Shown here: positions 11,266-21,863 of the stretch, one piece after another | Layout: each line of letters begins with the position of its first letter | Numbering within the stretch: the stretch's first letter is position 1 | Source: Caenorhabditis remanei | Lineage: Eukaryota > Nematoda > Chromadorea > Rhabditida > Rhabditidae | NCBI RefSeq assembly: GCF_010183535.1 | Contig: NC_071331.1 | Location: forward strand, 25,606,001 to 25,670,000 | DNA: 64,000 bases | Reading direction: 5' to 3' | Translations under genes and position numbers: made by a program | The notes under the pieces: model-generated | What the model was told of the DNA's origin: nothing | What the model saw: only the letters and a program-made list of their open reading frames with translations | Database searches by the model: none

Positions 11266-12654
11266 TTATTCCGATTTGGGAACCGCGGGACGATTCCACT
11301 GCCCCGCCGCGATATTTCTCTGCTTCTTGATGTCTCTGTAGGCGTCGATGACTCGCTGACGTTCCGCCTGGATTTTCGTCGAATCTTCCAGATATTCCGT
11401 CTTCTTCGCACCACTCTTTTGAAGCATCGAATGGAGAAGAAGTGTCTTTTGACCGGCTTTCGCCATCAGTGGCTCGAACTTCTTTTTGAGTGCACCGTTG
11501 AATGTGGGCGGCGCGTCGTAGCGTTCACCGAACTCGATCAATTCTGGAAATAGAAAATATTGAATTTTTAGCTATCGGGGGCGCTTTCGACGCGTTTTTT
11601 CCATCAGAATTCATGCTATCAGGGGTGCCTGTGACGTGTTTTCAAATCCCACCCAAAGCTATCAGGGGTGCCTGTGACGCGTTTTCAAATCCCATTCATC
11701 AGAATTCACGCTATCAGGGGCGCCATTGACGCGTTTTCCCAAAACTCACCTCTCGAATTAATCAACATTTCGCCATCTTTTCTCTGCTGCTCATCCGTTC
11801 GTCTCGCCTTCAACGTCTCCTTTCTCCGCTCCTTTTTACTCAACTTCGGCGCTTTTTTCTGAGTTTCCTCTGGTTTTTCAGCATTCTTTTTCGGTTTTGG
11901 ACCATCCTCATCGTCATCACTGTCATCCTCTTCTTCCTCCTCGACGTCTTCTGATTCTTCTGGAGTTTCTTTCAGTTTTCGTTTCTCTGCTTTACGTTGT
12001 TCGCGAGCTTTATCCATCTCATCCCGTCGTTTCGCCTCTTCCTCTCGTTTCTTTTTGGCTTCCTTAATCTTATTCTCGATTTCCCTTCTCTCCTGATCCT
12101 TCTTCCTCTTCTCAGCATCATCAATTTTCTTATAATCCGCATCGATTTCCTCTTGCTTCCTTCCAGCCAATCCATGTTTCGCGATGGCGATTCCCTCGTT
12201 GATTCTCGAGTGAAGAGTTCCTTCGATTCGTTTAACGAAACGGTTGACCGTCTCGAACTTTCCTTTTCTCATTCCAAGCTCCTCGGCTTGTTCTGCAAAA
12301 TTTTTTAAAGAAAAGAGTGAAAATATAAGTTGGAAATTTTTGAGAAAATCTAAAAATCTCACTCAAAACCGCATTTTTCTGCTTCTTTTTCTTCTTCAAA
12401 TCCTCTTTTGTCACAATTGGATTATTCAACGAAATCATATTTTTCATTGCCTTCGTCAACGGTTGCTCGTCTTTCAGACTTGCGGGCGCTTGATTGCTTT
12501 TTCTAAAAAAAATTAATTAATCTGTCTGTCTGTGTGTCGGTGTGTCCCACTTATTGCCTTCCTGAAATCTAGCCGCATTCGCCTTATTGTTGAACGGATC
12601 CACTGATTTCAGCTTCTTACGATTCTTCTTCGGAATACGACGATGTAGGGCCAT
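11266..12654 (-). CDS. CCDC137-like nucleolar coiled-coil protein
   Basis: Exons 12551-12654, 12363-12502, 11750-12292 and 11266-11543 join to 1065 nt, 354 residues. The protein is very basic at the N-terminus (MALHRRIPKKNRKKLK), has an LTKAMKNMISLNNPI segment, a long K/E/R coiled coil, an acidic EEEEEDDSDDDED patch and a conserved C-terminal block (LIEFGERYDAPP... then QAERQRVIDAYRDIKKQ). This order matches animal CCDC137, a chromatin- and nucleolus-associated protein. ATTCAG abuts the ATG. The start is only 147 bp after the set-23 stop and a reverse AATAAA lies between them, the layout of a downstream operon gene. Intron 3 carries a minisatellite. Confidence 0.8.
11568..11745. repeat. Intronic minisatellite in the CCDC137-like gene
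   Basis: About four copies of a unit built on GCTATCAGGGGYGCC...TGACGCGTTTTC (near 11568, 11627, 11659 and 11710), with intervening CATCAGAATTCA in some copies. Units are 32-59 bp apart. They fill almost the whole intron between exons 3 and 4 in the plus direction. Confidence 0.75.
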
Positions 12655-12768
12655 CTGAATCGAGTTAATTAGGGTAATTAGGGATGGAAAAGAGTGAAAA
12701 TATAGAAAATCGCTTGGGAAACGATTGCAATTCAACAAAAAAAAGTGAAATTATAAAAAATTGGGAAA

Positions 12769-12774
12769 TTTATT
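12769..12774 (-). terminator. Poly(A) signal for set-23
   Basis: TTTATT on the plus strand reads AATAAA on the minus strand, about 30 nt past the set-23 stop and about 115 nt before the next ATG. This spacing is typical for cleavage plus trans-splicing inside a worm operon. Confidence 0.5.
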
Positions 12775-12801
12775 TTTAAAATCAAAAATTCACAAAAAAA
12801 A

Positions 12802-14021
12802 TTATTCATTCGGTGTAGCGGACATCGGCAGGAATCCTCTACAACTTGTTGTCCCACATCGGCATCTGAAAAAACATAGATTGTTGAAAGTGCGCTCTAC
12901 CGAATCTCGTTTACGGTTTTCGATCGTTTCCCTCGAGTTCTGATCTACCGTAATCGTAGCACAACTCCTCTCCCGGCTGGATTTCTCTGAAAATTTTCAG
13001 TGAAAAATTACAAAACGCGGCGCAGGCGCGACAGCCATAGACTTTTTACTCTCGCGGGCTGAAACGCAAGTGCGGCAGAGAGTTGTGGGCGGAGTTTAAA
13101 CTGCAATCGATGAAATTTCAGATGATTTTTTAACGAAAACACAGAATTTTTTTTATAAAAAATCGTATTTTAAATGAAAAAATGTTCAAAATAACGATTG
13201 AAATACGATTTCATCTTAAAATTCAGTGTTTCTCGTTAAAAAATCATCTGAAATTTCTTTCGATTGCAGTATAAACTCCGCCCACAACTCCCTGCCGCAC
13301 TTACGTTTCAGCCCGCGAAATTTTTTTCGAAAATCCTTGTAGAAAAATCTCATTTTTTCGGTCATATTTACCGTTTCGCAAAGATGCCAGCTGTCGGGCA
13401 CATCCTTCCCAATCTCACAACGACGACATCACAATTCGGTTGACAACTATGATTCAAGAACCGCCCGATATTGCCACGTAGCCTGGGATCCAGAAATGTT
13501 TTGATAGTCTTTTGACCGAAATGCTCTTTGAGTGTCAATGTGTAATTATCATCTCTGAATTCCACGTGTCTCTTTTGTACTTCTTCTTCTCCAATACATT
13601 CACTTGCGTACTCGCAAACGAATTCACCAGGTTGGATGGGTTGGAGAGTTCTCGCGCCGTCGCCTTTGTCAGAAGTACTGAAAACCTTTAAAATTTCTAA
13701 TTGAAATTTCTTTTCATTCGACTTGATATTCACCTCCAATTCCTTCATTATCCCATTCTGCACGACTCGATTCCGACACGACGGCTCCATCAGACAACAC
13801 GCGCAATTCGTGGAGCACTCTATCAGCAGTTGCGGCGTTTCTGATGGCGTGGGAAGCAGACGACGATCTTCTGAATAGTTGTCGATTCCAGTCGTCAGAC
13901 AAGTGCACCCGGATTCTGCAGTACATTCGATTAAGCAGTCACATCCCTTGAATTCATCATTCCATTCGTCTTCAGTGATTCCTGGTCCTGGGATTGTTGT
14001 GGGGATGTGAGTGTAGGTCAT
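12802..14021 (-). CDS. set-23: SET-domain histone H3K9-type methyltransferase, SET-23
   Basis: Exons 13734-14021, 13372-13685, 12915-12986 and 12802-12865 give 738 nt, 245 residues. The protein has a cysteine-rich pre-SET region (GCDCLIEC, CSTNCACC), a SET domain with GNIGRFLNHSCQPNCDV (the NHSCxPN cofactor motif), EELCYDYG, and a post-SET CRCGTTSCRGFLP zinc cluster. This is the small SUV39/SETMAR-like arrangement. The 48-nt intron 13686-13733 ends in AAAG and, being in frame without a stop, can also be read through (16 extra residues); I removed it because the SET alignment is continuous without it. TTTCAG abuts the ATG. C. elegans set-23 is Y41D4B.12 from memory, next to ced-2 as here. Confidence 0.9.
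13020..13322. repeat. Long inverted repeat inside the set-23 intron
   Basis: Two arms of about 95 bp: the left contains GCAAGTGCGGCAGAGAGTTG and GATGATTTTTTAACG (13060-13140), the right the near-exact reverse complement (13225-13318, CAACTCCCTGCCGCACTTAC). The central spacer is AT-rich. It makes up most of the intron 12987-13371. Confidence 0.8.
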
Positions 14022-14540
14022 CTGAAATTCAGAATCCAGAAGAGGGAATTGGAATCGAAGAAAAATAAAAGAAAATTCGCGGGCGGAATCGAACCCGCGA
14101 TGGTTTATCTGGCGGCAAAACATGTTAACCAGTCAGACATGCCAACGCACGAAGAGCAGTGGAAAGAGTTCATAGACACTGAGAAGCGCCCTGGCGCGCC
14201 TTCGACGCGATTTTAACAGAAGAAAATCAATTAAGAATCAAGAAGGAATCCAGAACCTTCAAACTGACGATTCCGAAAGAAAAGGCACATATTTTATTAA
14301 TTATCCGGCATTGTTTAGTTGGGGGGAAAGTGAAAAGTGAAAACTATACACGAAATTGAATTGAAGGATATAAAACGTATAAATATGATGCATTGGGATT
14401 GAAAGTAAAGCTGCAATATATTAAATGGGTGGCGGAGAAAAATGATTGAATGGGCAAGCGGTGGGGGGTCAACAGGAGGGGCGAAAAATTTCAGTTAAAA
14501 CTAGGATATACACAAAAAAATGAATAAAAATGAACGGGAA
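14022..14540. other. Spacer between ced-2 and set-23
   Basis: About 520 bp containing the ced-2 3' flank and a tRNA-like relic at 14077-14153. No other exon seen. A reverse AATAAA (TTTATT) is present near 14291. Confidence 0.4.
14077..14153 (-). pseudogene. tRNA-like pseudogene or tRNA-derived element
   Basis: Read on the minus strand, there is a good B-box/T-loop (GGGTTCGATTCC), an A-box-like TGGCATGTCTGACTGG and spacing close to a tRNA. The T-arm stem does not pair cleanly because two extra bases are present, and the acceptor stem is poor. I therefore call it a relic, not a functional tRNA; the anticodon cannot be assigned. Confidence 0.35.
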
Positions 14541-15802
14541 TTAATCGTGGGCGGTGATGAACCTGAGATAGGTGAACGGTACGGAGCCGGTTTGACCATC
14601 GAGCTCTGCTTTGTACATTCCGTTTGTCAGTTTTTGAGTCACACGGACGGTTTGTCCCTTTTTGACGCGGAGTTGAGTGGGGTCGTACGCGTTTGGCACA
14701 CGATCGAAGGTGACTTTGGCGACGGCTGGCAGGCGGGGCTGGAAATCATAGATTGGGAATGAAAATGGACAATTTCCGCTCACATTTTATCAGTTTTTAT
14801 GTTTCTGACCTAATTTTATATAGTTTTCGCTAATGAACTGCAATTTTCGCTTAAAAACAGCAATTTTCGCTTAAAAACAGCAATTTTCGCTTAAAAACTG
14901 AAGTTTTCGCTTAAAAATTGTAATTTTCGCTTAAAAACTGCACATTTCGCTTTAAAAAAAACCAAATTTCGCTTAAAAACTGCAATTCTCGCTAGAAACT
15001 GCAATTGCCGCTTAAAAATTGCAATTTTCCCACAAACCAATCATTATAAACTCACATGTGGATCCACATTATCACTACTAGTACTGGTGCTCGAGAATCG
15101 CTCTGCTCCATTTCCACTGCTTCCGATCGATGATTGTGACGCTCCTTTCGAAGTTCTATCATTCGCAAACTCTCCCGTCTGAACTTGTACATAATTCGCT
15201 GGCACCAAGCCAGATGTTCCCAGAGCGTTACGCGCTTCCCACCAGTCGTTGTTAGTTTTTGCTGGAAAATAATGTAAATGCTTTAACAAAATCGAGGGGA
15301 AGCTGAAAATAATATTTTTCAAGCGATTTGATACCAAAATGTTGAAACTTTTTATAATTTTTTCGCTTAAAAACTCACAAAGAATCTCCAATCGCTCTCC
15401 TTGCTCAAACGGCAGATCGGTCTCTCTTTCCCCGGTGAATTTGAATGTTCCGACAGCCACTTCAACCATAGGTTTCTTATAAGCTGACAAAAGACTGGCC
15501 TCCGTCAGAACTCGCATCTTAAAATGGTTCAAAAGAGCTGGAATATCGGGAAACGATTGATTCGCAATCTTCACACCGTTCGTCCCGTCTTCTTTCACAT
15601 CGCGCTCTATCAAATAGTGACAAACTGTGTTTCCCTCGTCGGCTTCTCTGACTGTAAGCGAGTATTCACCGGGTCTTGAGCTATCTCTCATCAAAAATGT
15701 GCCGATGGAGACGCCCGGCTCGCCGAGCAGCTTGTGAGCATCCTCCCGACTCATTCCAGGAAAATAGAATGAGCGCCATTCAAACGGGTCGAAACCGTTC
15801 AT
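14541..15802 (-). CDS. ced-2: CED-2, CrkII-type SH2-SH3-SH3 adaptor
   Basis: Exons 15379-15802, 15056-15261 and 14541-14738 give 828 nt, 275 residues, close to the family length. CED-2 works with CED-5/CED-12 upstream of CED-10 Rac in engulfment of dying cells and cell migration. The SH2 domain covers roughly residues 8-105, starting FEWRSFYFPGM with the phosphotyrosine-pocket motif FLMRDSS. The first SH3 spans about 112-168 (split by intron 1, DWWEARNALGTSGLVPANYV), then a Ser-rich linker, and the second SH3 is in the last exon (VPFTYLRF). TTTCAG abuts the ATG. It lies upstream of set-23 on the same strand and divergent to npp-8. Confidence 0.95.
14822..15030. repeat. 20-bp tandem repeat in ced-2 intron 2
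   Basis: About ten units of CAATTTTCGCTTAAAAACTG and close variants run head to tail through most of the intron between exons 2 and 3 of ced-2 (plus-strand sense). Unit length is about 20 bp with small indels in the later copies. Confidence 0.85.
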
Positions 15803-16395
15803 CTGAAAAAAAAGTTTTTAATAATTGGTTTTGGGTGAAAAAAAAAGAAAAATTCGCCATAAATCCTATTTTAATATTTATTTCTAATGCTTATTTAAGT
15901 GCTCAACAAAAAGAATCGGACAAAAATCGGGGAAAAATCGTAAAAACGATGAGAACCGGTTGCTCCTTCACGAATTAGTCAGCTGCCGGAATTGTCCGAG
16001 AGGACTACACGAACCGCTCGAAACCACTGCCGCAGGCTTGCAACTCGTCAAACCCCGCCCACAAAAGCATGCCGCACTGATATTTAAATTTTATTTTATC
16101 GCGAATAATAGCGTTTTTAGTGTTTTAAAATGGGGAAAAGCTGAAAATCTGTGAAAAATAAGCAAAAAATCTGAAAAATAGATAAACAACTAGGTTCCGC
16201 GAGCCAAAAAAGTTATAAAACTCATGAAAAATTCGAAATTTTGCGAAAAATATTTTTACAGAGTTCAATCACTGTTAAAATTTGATCTCTGCTAACCGCC
16301 TACATTTACATTTTGAATCGTTTTCCTTTTCATTACATCCCCGCTTCCTTTTTTCTCTCTAAAATCCACGTTTTCTGCTTTTTCAGCTCTCCCAA
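15803..16395. promoter_or_regulatory. Shared divergent promoter region of ced-2 and npp-8
   Basis: The two genes start back to back 593 bp apart. The stretch includes a TTGTCCGAGAGGACTACACG segment near 15988 that matches the core of the hairpin element at 45553-45972, so part of it derives from a transposon. A TTTTTCAG just before the npp-8 ATG is a likely trans-splice acceptor. Confidence 0.45.
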
Positions 16396-19300
16396 ATGAG
16401 CGTCTCGTTCATGGAGTTGGGCACAGCCGACTCGACAGAGTCAGCAGCCAACAAAGTCGCTCACCACGTCGAACAGATGCTAGATACCTCGGATTTCTTC
16501 GATAAACTCACACAATCCGGCACGACGCCAGTTTCCGGGCTCGGCGACAAATTCTATGTGAAGGGGGCGCCCGAGTTTGTCAGCACCCGACGAATGCCGA
16601 TACCCAGCGAGCTTCAGATGCAGATGAATAGTGAGGAGAGTGTTCTGTTGGCAAGCTAACAATTTTTCGATTTTCAGACATTCACAGCGAGTTCAGCATG
16701 GGATTTTTCAAACAAATCAGTCGAGTATGGGTTGTAATTGACAATAATTTGTATATGTGGAATTATGAGACAAAGTAGGTTGCGAATACGATAAATTTCA
16801 TCATTTTTCCTCATAAAACCCAATTTACAGCGACGATCTCGCGTTCTTCGACTCATCCGACTCTGCTATTCTGAAAGTAGCTTTAGTAGACATCAAAAAA
16901 GGAGTTTTCGAGCCAAATATTCAATATGGACTCGTCGTTGGAACGATCGCTGATATCTGCCTGTATCCTGTATTTGATTGCGAAGAAAATGGACAAAAAT
17001 ATATCAATATCGATGCGAAAAGGTGTTTCAAGGTGTGTAAATGCTCAAAGTCTATAGAAATCGTTGAAAAAACGGAAATATAGGATAACTTTTCCGGTTT
17101 CTGCTCAATTTTTCGCTAAAAATCACATTTTTCTAATGTTTTTCATTCCAGATCGCCTTAGACGGCGCCACAATCAACGACATTGCCTATACCAGCAGCG
17201 GACGGGTATTCTACACAGCCGACGATCAACTATTCGAATTCCAGTATGAGAAACAAAACGGATGGTTTGGATCGACGAGTCACAAGTGCCGTGGAGTGAA
17301 TCAGACCGCTTCAATCCTCGGAACGATCATTTCTCTTCCGTTTTTCGGTTCCTCCAAAGAACAATTAGATCAGATTTCAATGGATCGATCTCGAAACTTA
17401 ATGTACCTTCTAGGCAGAAATGGATCTATCAGTGTGTGGGATTTAGGAGCAGACGGTGAAGGATGCACCAAGTTTGTGACGATTCCAGTGACGAAGATCG
17501 CTCACGAAGCGCTGATATTAACTCAATTCGGTCATGACGAGTCTTCATTCCATAACATTACGGCGATCAAAGCACTGGAAGCGAGTCAATCGGCGGCCTT
17601 GAACTTGGTGGCTACCACGTCGAAAGGTGTCAGATTGTACTTATCGCTATCGACTGGGCCGCAAAATACCGTCGGACAGATTAATAATTCTGGAAAAATA
17701 AACGAGAGGAATCGCCCTCAAGTCTCCGTCCGTCCACAATGTCTTCGTGTCGCCCATGTTCGATTCGCTCCGGGAGTGACACCTACCAGTATCTATGGAG
17801 ATGGTCCGAATGGTGTTTCGGTTGTCTATGCAGATGAGTGTAGGTTAAAACAAAGTCTGCGAGAATTTTCCGTAAAATTCATATTTTTCAGCAATTTGTG
17901 CCATGGCCACCGCCAATCGCAACACAATATTCGCATTCTCCAACTTCTTCTACCCGGCATCTCCATTTTTTATCGAATCATTGGTATACCAAACCCAAAA
18001 ACCCAAAAAACCCAATGATTTCAGACGGAATGCGACATTACCGGCCACGTTTGGGAGATCGAGACTATTTCTCGGTGTCGAGTGAACTCTCGCCCACCTC
18101 CGAAACACCTCGTCGATCGGGTTCATCCACATCCTTTCTACAGATCACAATTGGAGACGAAGCGACGTCTTCTAGTGTGTTCCAACGAGGGAGTGTTCGA
18201 ATTCGAGCAAAAGAATGCGGTGGAAGCACTGAGAGAGGCACTTTTCGATGGGGGCGTCGAAGGAACTGCTACATTGAATCTATGGCAGAAGCTTGGATCC
18301 ACGGAGATTCTCATCCTAGCATTCAGAATCCTCACCTCTGATTTACCAGTTGATGAGAGAATCCGTGGAAAAGCTGAGCAGATACTGTATAGTCTGAAGG
18401 AGAGTCCAGAGATTGTTGATAATACGAGACTGGATCAATCGACATGGTCACCCAATGATAGTAGTATGGCTGAATGGAAGCATAGAATGAAGACACCGTT
18501 GTTGTCGTCGACACCGATGGCAGAGGGAAGGAATGGGGCACATTTGTATAGCTCTCCGTTCTCGCCGCAGTTCGACATGTCAATGTCCACCGGCCAACAC
18601 GGCAACATGAAGATGTCTCCATCCCGTCGTCATGATGCCCTCTTCTACTACTTCTCCCGTCTCGTCGCCCCTGTCTGGAACGACACGATCTGTGAAGTCC
18701 ACAACGAGAAGCAACTGAAGATCACATTCGAACCAGAATCTATCGTATTGCTCCGAGAAGAACTCCAGAAGCTCGGAAGACTCATGGACGATTATCGACT
18801 AGTTCCAACTATGGAATTCGGAGGGTACACCTCCAATATGAATGATCGGTTAAACGCTGAAGCCACTTCTCTCGAACGCCAATCGTTGATAGGACTCAGA
18901 AAGTTGGTTGATGCTACTGTGGAGACACTCTCCTTGTGGCTCCTAGCCTTCGATTATAATCTCACAGCGATCTCATCTGGAATGAATCCACAACTCTTGC
19001 CGAACTTCTGCTCCCGAAAACTCGCTCATTTGGTGTCCGACGGAAGTAATCTGAATTCTGAGCTGATTCGCGCCATGATCAAATACTTCCTTGGCGATGA
19101 AGCAGGAACCAAGCAACTGTCTGAAAGTCTTCGTCAAATGTGTCCGAATCTCTACTCGGAAGATGACGCATGTGTGACATTTGCAATGGAACAACTCGAA
19201 GCCGCGAGGAAGCAAGGCGCCGGTGCAACTCGTCGTCGTCTCGTTCAGACTGCCGTCGAAATGTTCAAACAGTCGATTGGAAAGGTTGTGTTGGCTACCA

Positions 19301-21863
19301 CGTGTCAACAACTAGCGGAGAGTGTCGAGGATTACGAGGCGATCGTAGAGTTGTGTCTTTTGAGAGTGCAGAAGGATGATCCGAAGCAGTTGGCGTTGTT
19401 GGCTTATAAGCATGGAAGAACGGGATCCGACGCGGAGATGTCGGCCGCTGAGAAGAAACGAGCGGAATGCTATCGGTAAGTTTTTGAATTTCAGCATCTA
19501 CTTGTATGAAACCGATATTTCTCGAAACTGGAACTATTTCATGAGTCTTTATTAACATAACAGTGAAATGCTAAACAGTTCATTGATACAGAAAAAAGCG
19601 CTAACAAAATTATATACATAAACACCGTTTCTCACAGAATGCATCCGATTTTCAGTGAGAATCTCACTTCAACCCTGCAAAAAGTTATCAATTCTTTTAT
19701 CCTATCCACTATTCTAAAACTCACTGAAACTCGTCTCAATCGAGACGAGCATCGCCTCGACGCCATCCCTCACTCGTAGTATATGTTGTTCCTTTGGCAT
19801 TCCGGGAGTCCTCAATGAGTAATTCACAGGCGTTGCTCCACTTCTCACTTCTTCTATTCGGTTTTCGATTGAGACGAAGATTAATTGCTTTAATACATTA
19901 TCATTGGAGGGCAAAGTAGTTGGATTTCCATCCATTATTATATTCTGTACAAGTTTCGCGTTGAGAGCACACAATAAAGCGATTAGTAGCAGAGCGCAGC
20001 TGAGTTTGTGTGTGCGCGCGCCCGGGGAGCGTTTATGATAACTATTGATTAGGTCAATGAGAATGAAAGGGGGGGGGGATAAAGGAAGGGGTGAAAGTGG
20101 GAGAAAATGATAATGAGGAGTGATGTGGGTCAGTGGGAAAAACAAGTTGAAGTAGAGAACAAAGGGGAAGAGAAAGAGGAGCGTCTCTCCATAAAAAACA
20201 TGCGAGAAATATTCAAATCTTCCATTTCCAGAGTCATAACCGAGGAGCTGGACAAACTCGAAGAGGAAGCGACATCCGAAGTGCCCCGTGACGCCGCTGT
20301 CAACCGAGATCTCATGATCAACGCCGTCTTGAACTCGGACGACCAACTCGCGCATGCAGCAGTCTTCCGTTGGCTCCTCACCAAGAACAAGACCAACGTG
20401 ATTCTTCAATCGAAATCGCCATACATTGAGTTCTTCTTGGTGCAAGAGATAAACGCCGGTCGAGGACAAAAGTATTTCGATCTGTTGTGGAGGTTCTACG
20501 AGAAGAGCGGAAATTACGATAAGGCGGCGAGACTTTTGAGCAAGTTGGCTGAAAATGACAAGTAAGATTTGGTTGAAAATTTTTAGCATCTATATGATAT
20601 TGTTTCAGCTGGAATATGGGATTGACACAACGATGCGCCTACCTGTCCCACGCCATTCTTTGCGCTCAATCTTGCAAAGATTCGAGTGTCACAGCAAACA
20701 TTGATGATCTACGCGATCGACTGGACGTGGCGAATATTCAGATGAGAATTAAAGACGCTCTCAACACTCCACGAAACGCTGAAGTCATCAAGAAGCTCGA
20801 CGGACCGATACTGCCACTTCAGGACCTCCTTCTTCAATTCGTTGTGCCCTTCAAACTCCACAAACTCAAGTTGGCACTTCTTCACTGCGCCGGAATGTAT
20901 ATTGAAGAGCATATATTCGAAACATGGGAGAGCATCATCCAAGATGAGTTCATAACCGCTCGCGATGAAGGTTCTCTATGTGAAAAACTGGCGAACACGA
21001 TCGGAGAGTTGTTCCATGTCTACAGAGACACTAAATACTTCCCACAAGAGTTTGTCATTCGTCGTGTGCTGGAAATCGGGTCAGGCGGAGTGTCGAGCGA
21101 GACGGGAGCCGGGCAGCGACTCGTCCTCCCGCCCTCATTCTATCCGATTCTTTGTAAACGGATAGAGCTATCGAATTGTGGATTCTTGAAGATCGCGTCG
21201 GACGAGTTTAGAAGTGGAGGAGACGCGTGGTGGACACACAACTCGCGTGGACAAGAGTATATCACAAAGGTCGTGCTGAAATTGACGAGATGTGTGATTC
21301 GCGAGTTGGAGAGTGGACCGACGAGTAATAATAGGTATGGAATGAGTCTGAAAATGTCTGAAAGTAGTATTTTGACAGGGACAATAAGAAACATTTTATG
21401 AAAGTGTGAGTTTCAGCTCTGCTTATGTCCTTTCTGAGTATATAACTGAATCCGTATACCAGATTTTCAAACAACATTTCCCTGTTCCTACGTCTACGTT
21501 CCTTCTGTATCGTTCATTTTTCTTTTTCACTCAATTGAGAAATTTTACGAAAATTTATTTTCAGACATGCTTTGACTTTTTTTCCATGAAAGCTTCCAAT
21601 TTTCACGATTTTTTGCAATAATTTCAGTCAAATTGCTTCATCACTCATCGCTATTTTCCCTGTGCCCTAGACATTACCCCAATCTCATTATCACCAGTTA
21701 ATCAATCTCTCAATTTTCCAGAAGATCCATCGCCCGCGAGTGCCTCACCAACGTCCTTCCGTTCATTCGTCGTTCGTGCGACGTCTCCTCTTCTCTGCCT
21801 CTCCAAACACTCGGCAACGAGCTCAACGCCCTCCAGAACCGTCTTTCGGAGCTCTCCAACTAA
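16396..21863 (+). CDS. npp-8: Nuclear pore scaffold protein NPP-8 (Nup155/Nup170)
   Basis: Nine exons: 16396-16630, 16678-16774, 16831-17032, 17152-17839, 17892-17983, 18025-19475, 20232-20561, 20609-21334, 21722-21863. They sum to 3963 nt, 1320 residues, and every phase closes. Nup155 is an inner-ring scaffold nucleoporin. The N-terminal half matches the family beta-propeller (VSTRRMPIPSEL, MWNYET, DRSRNLMYLLGRNGSISVWD); the rest is the long alpha-solenoid. The exon 4 donor was placed at GTAGGT because only this keeps the YADESICAMATANRN reading. A 756-nt intron (19476-20231) hosts a possible antisense gene. Orthologue in C. elegans Y41D4B.19 from memory, near ced-2 as here. Confidence 0.95.
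19714..19935 (-). CDS. Possible small nested gene, antisense in npp-8 intron
   Basis: A 73-residue open frame starting MDGNPTTLPSNDNVLKQL, with a plausible TTGTACAG acceptor 9 nt upstream of the ATG. Composition is protein-like (IENRIEEVRSGATPVNYSL, ILRVRDGVEAML). It ends in the intron before the npp-8 exon 6 donor is reached. The frame is open much further upstream but that extension is low complexity. I do not recognise the family. It may be a real small protein or a chance frame. Confidence 0.45.
   Translation of the reverse strand: MDGNPTTLPSNDNVLKQLIFVSIENRIEEVRSGATPVNYSLRTPGMPKEQHILRVRDGVEAMLVSIETSFSEF

Noticed and set aside
11997..12308. Plus-strand frames opposite the CCDC137 coiled coil
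   Set aside because: Antisense shadow of K/E-rich codons.
14822..15030. Possible CRISPR-like array
   Set aside because: Units are directly adjacent without unique spacers and lie in a eukaryotic intron; it is a simple tandem repeat.
19714..20589. 291-codon minus-strand frame over an npp-8 intron and exon
   Set aside because: Its upstream two thirds are antisense of an npp-8 exon and low-complexity intron; only the last 73 codons are kept as a weak candidate.
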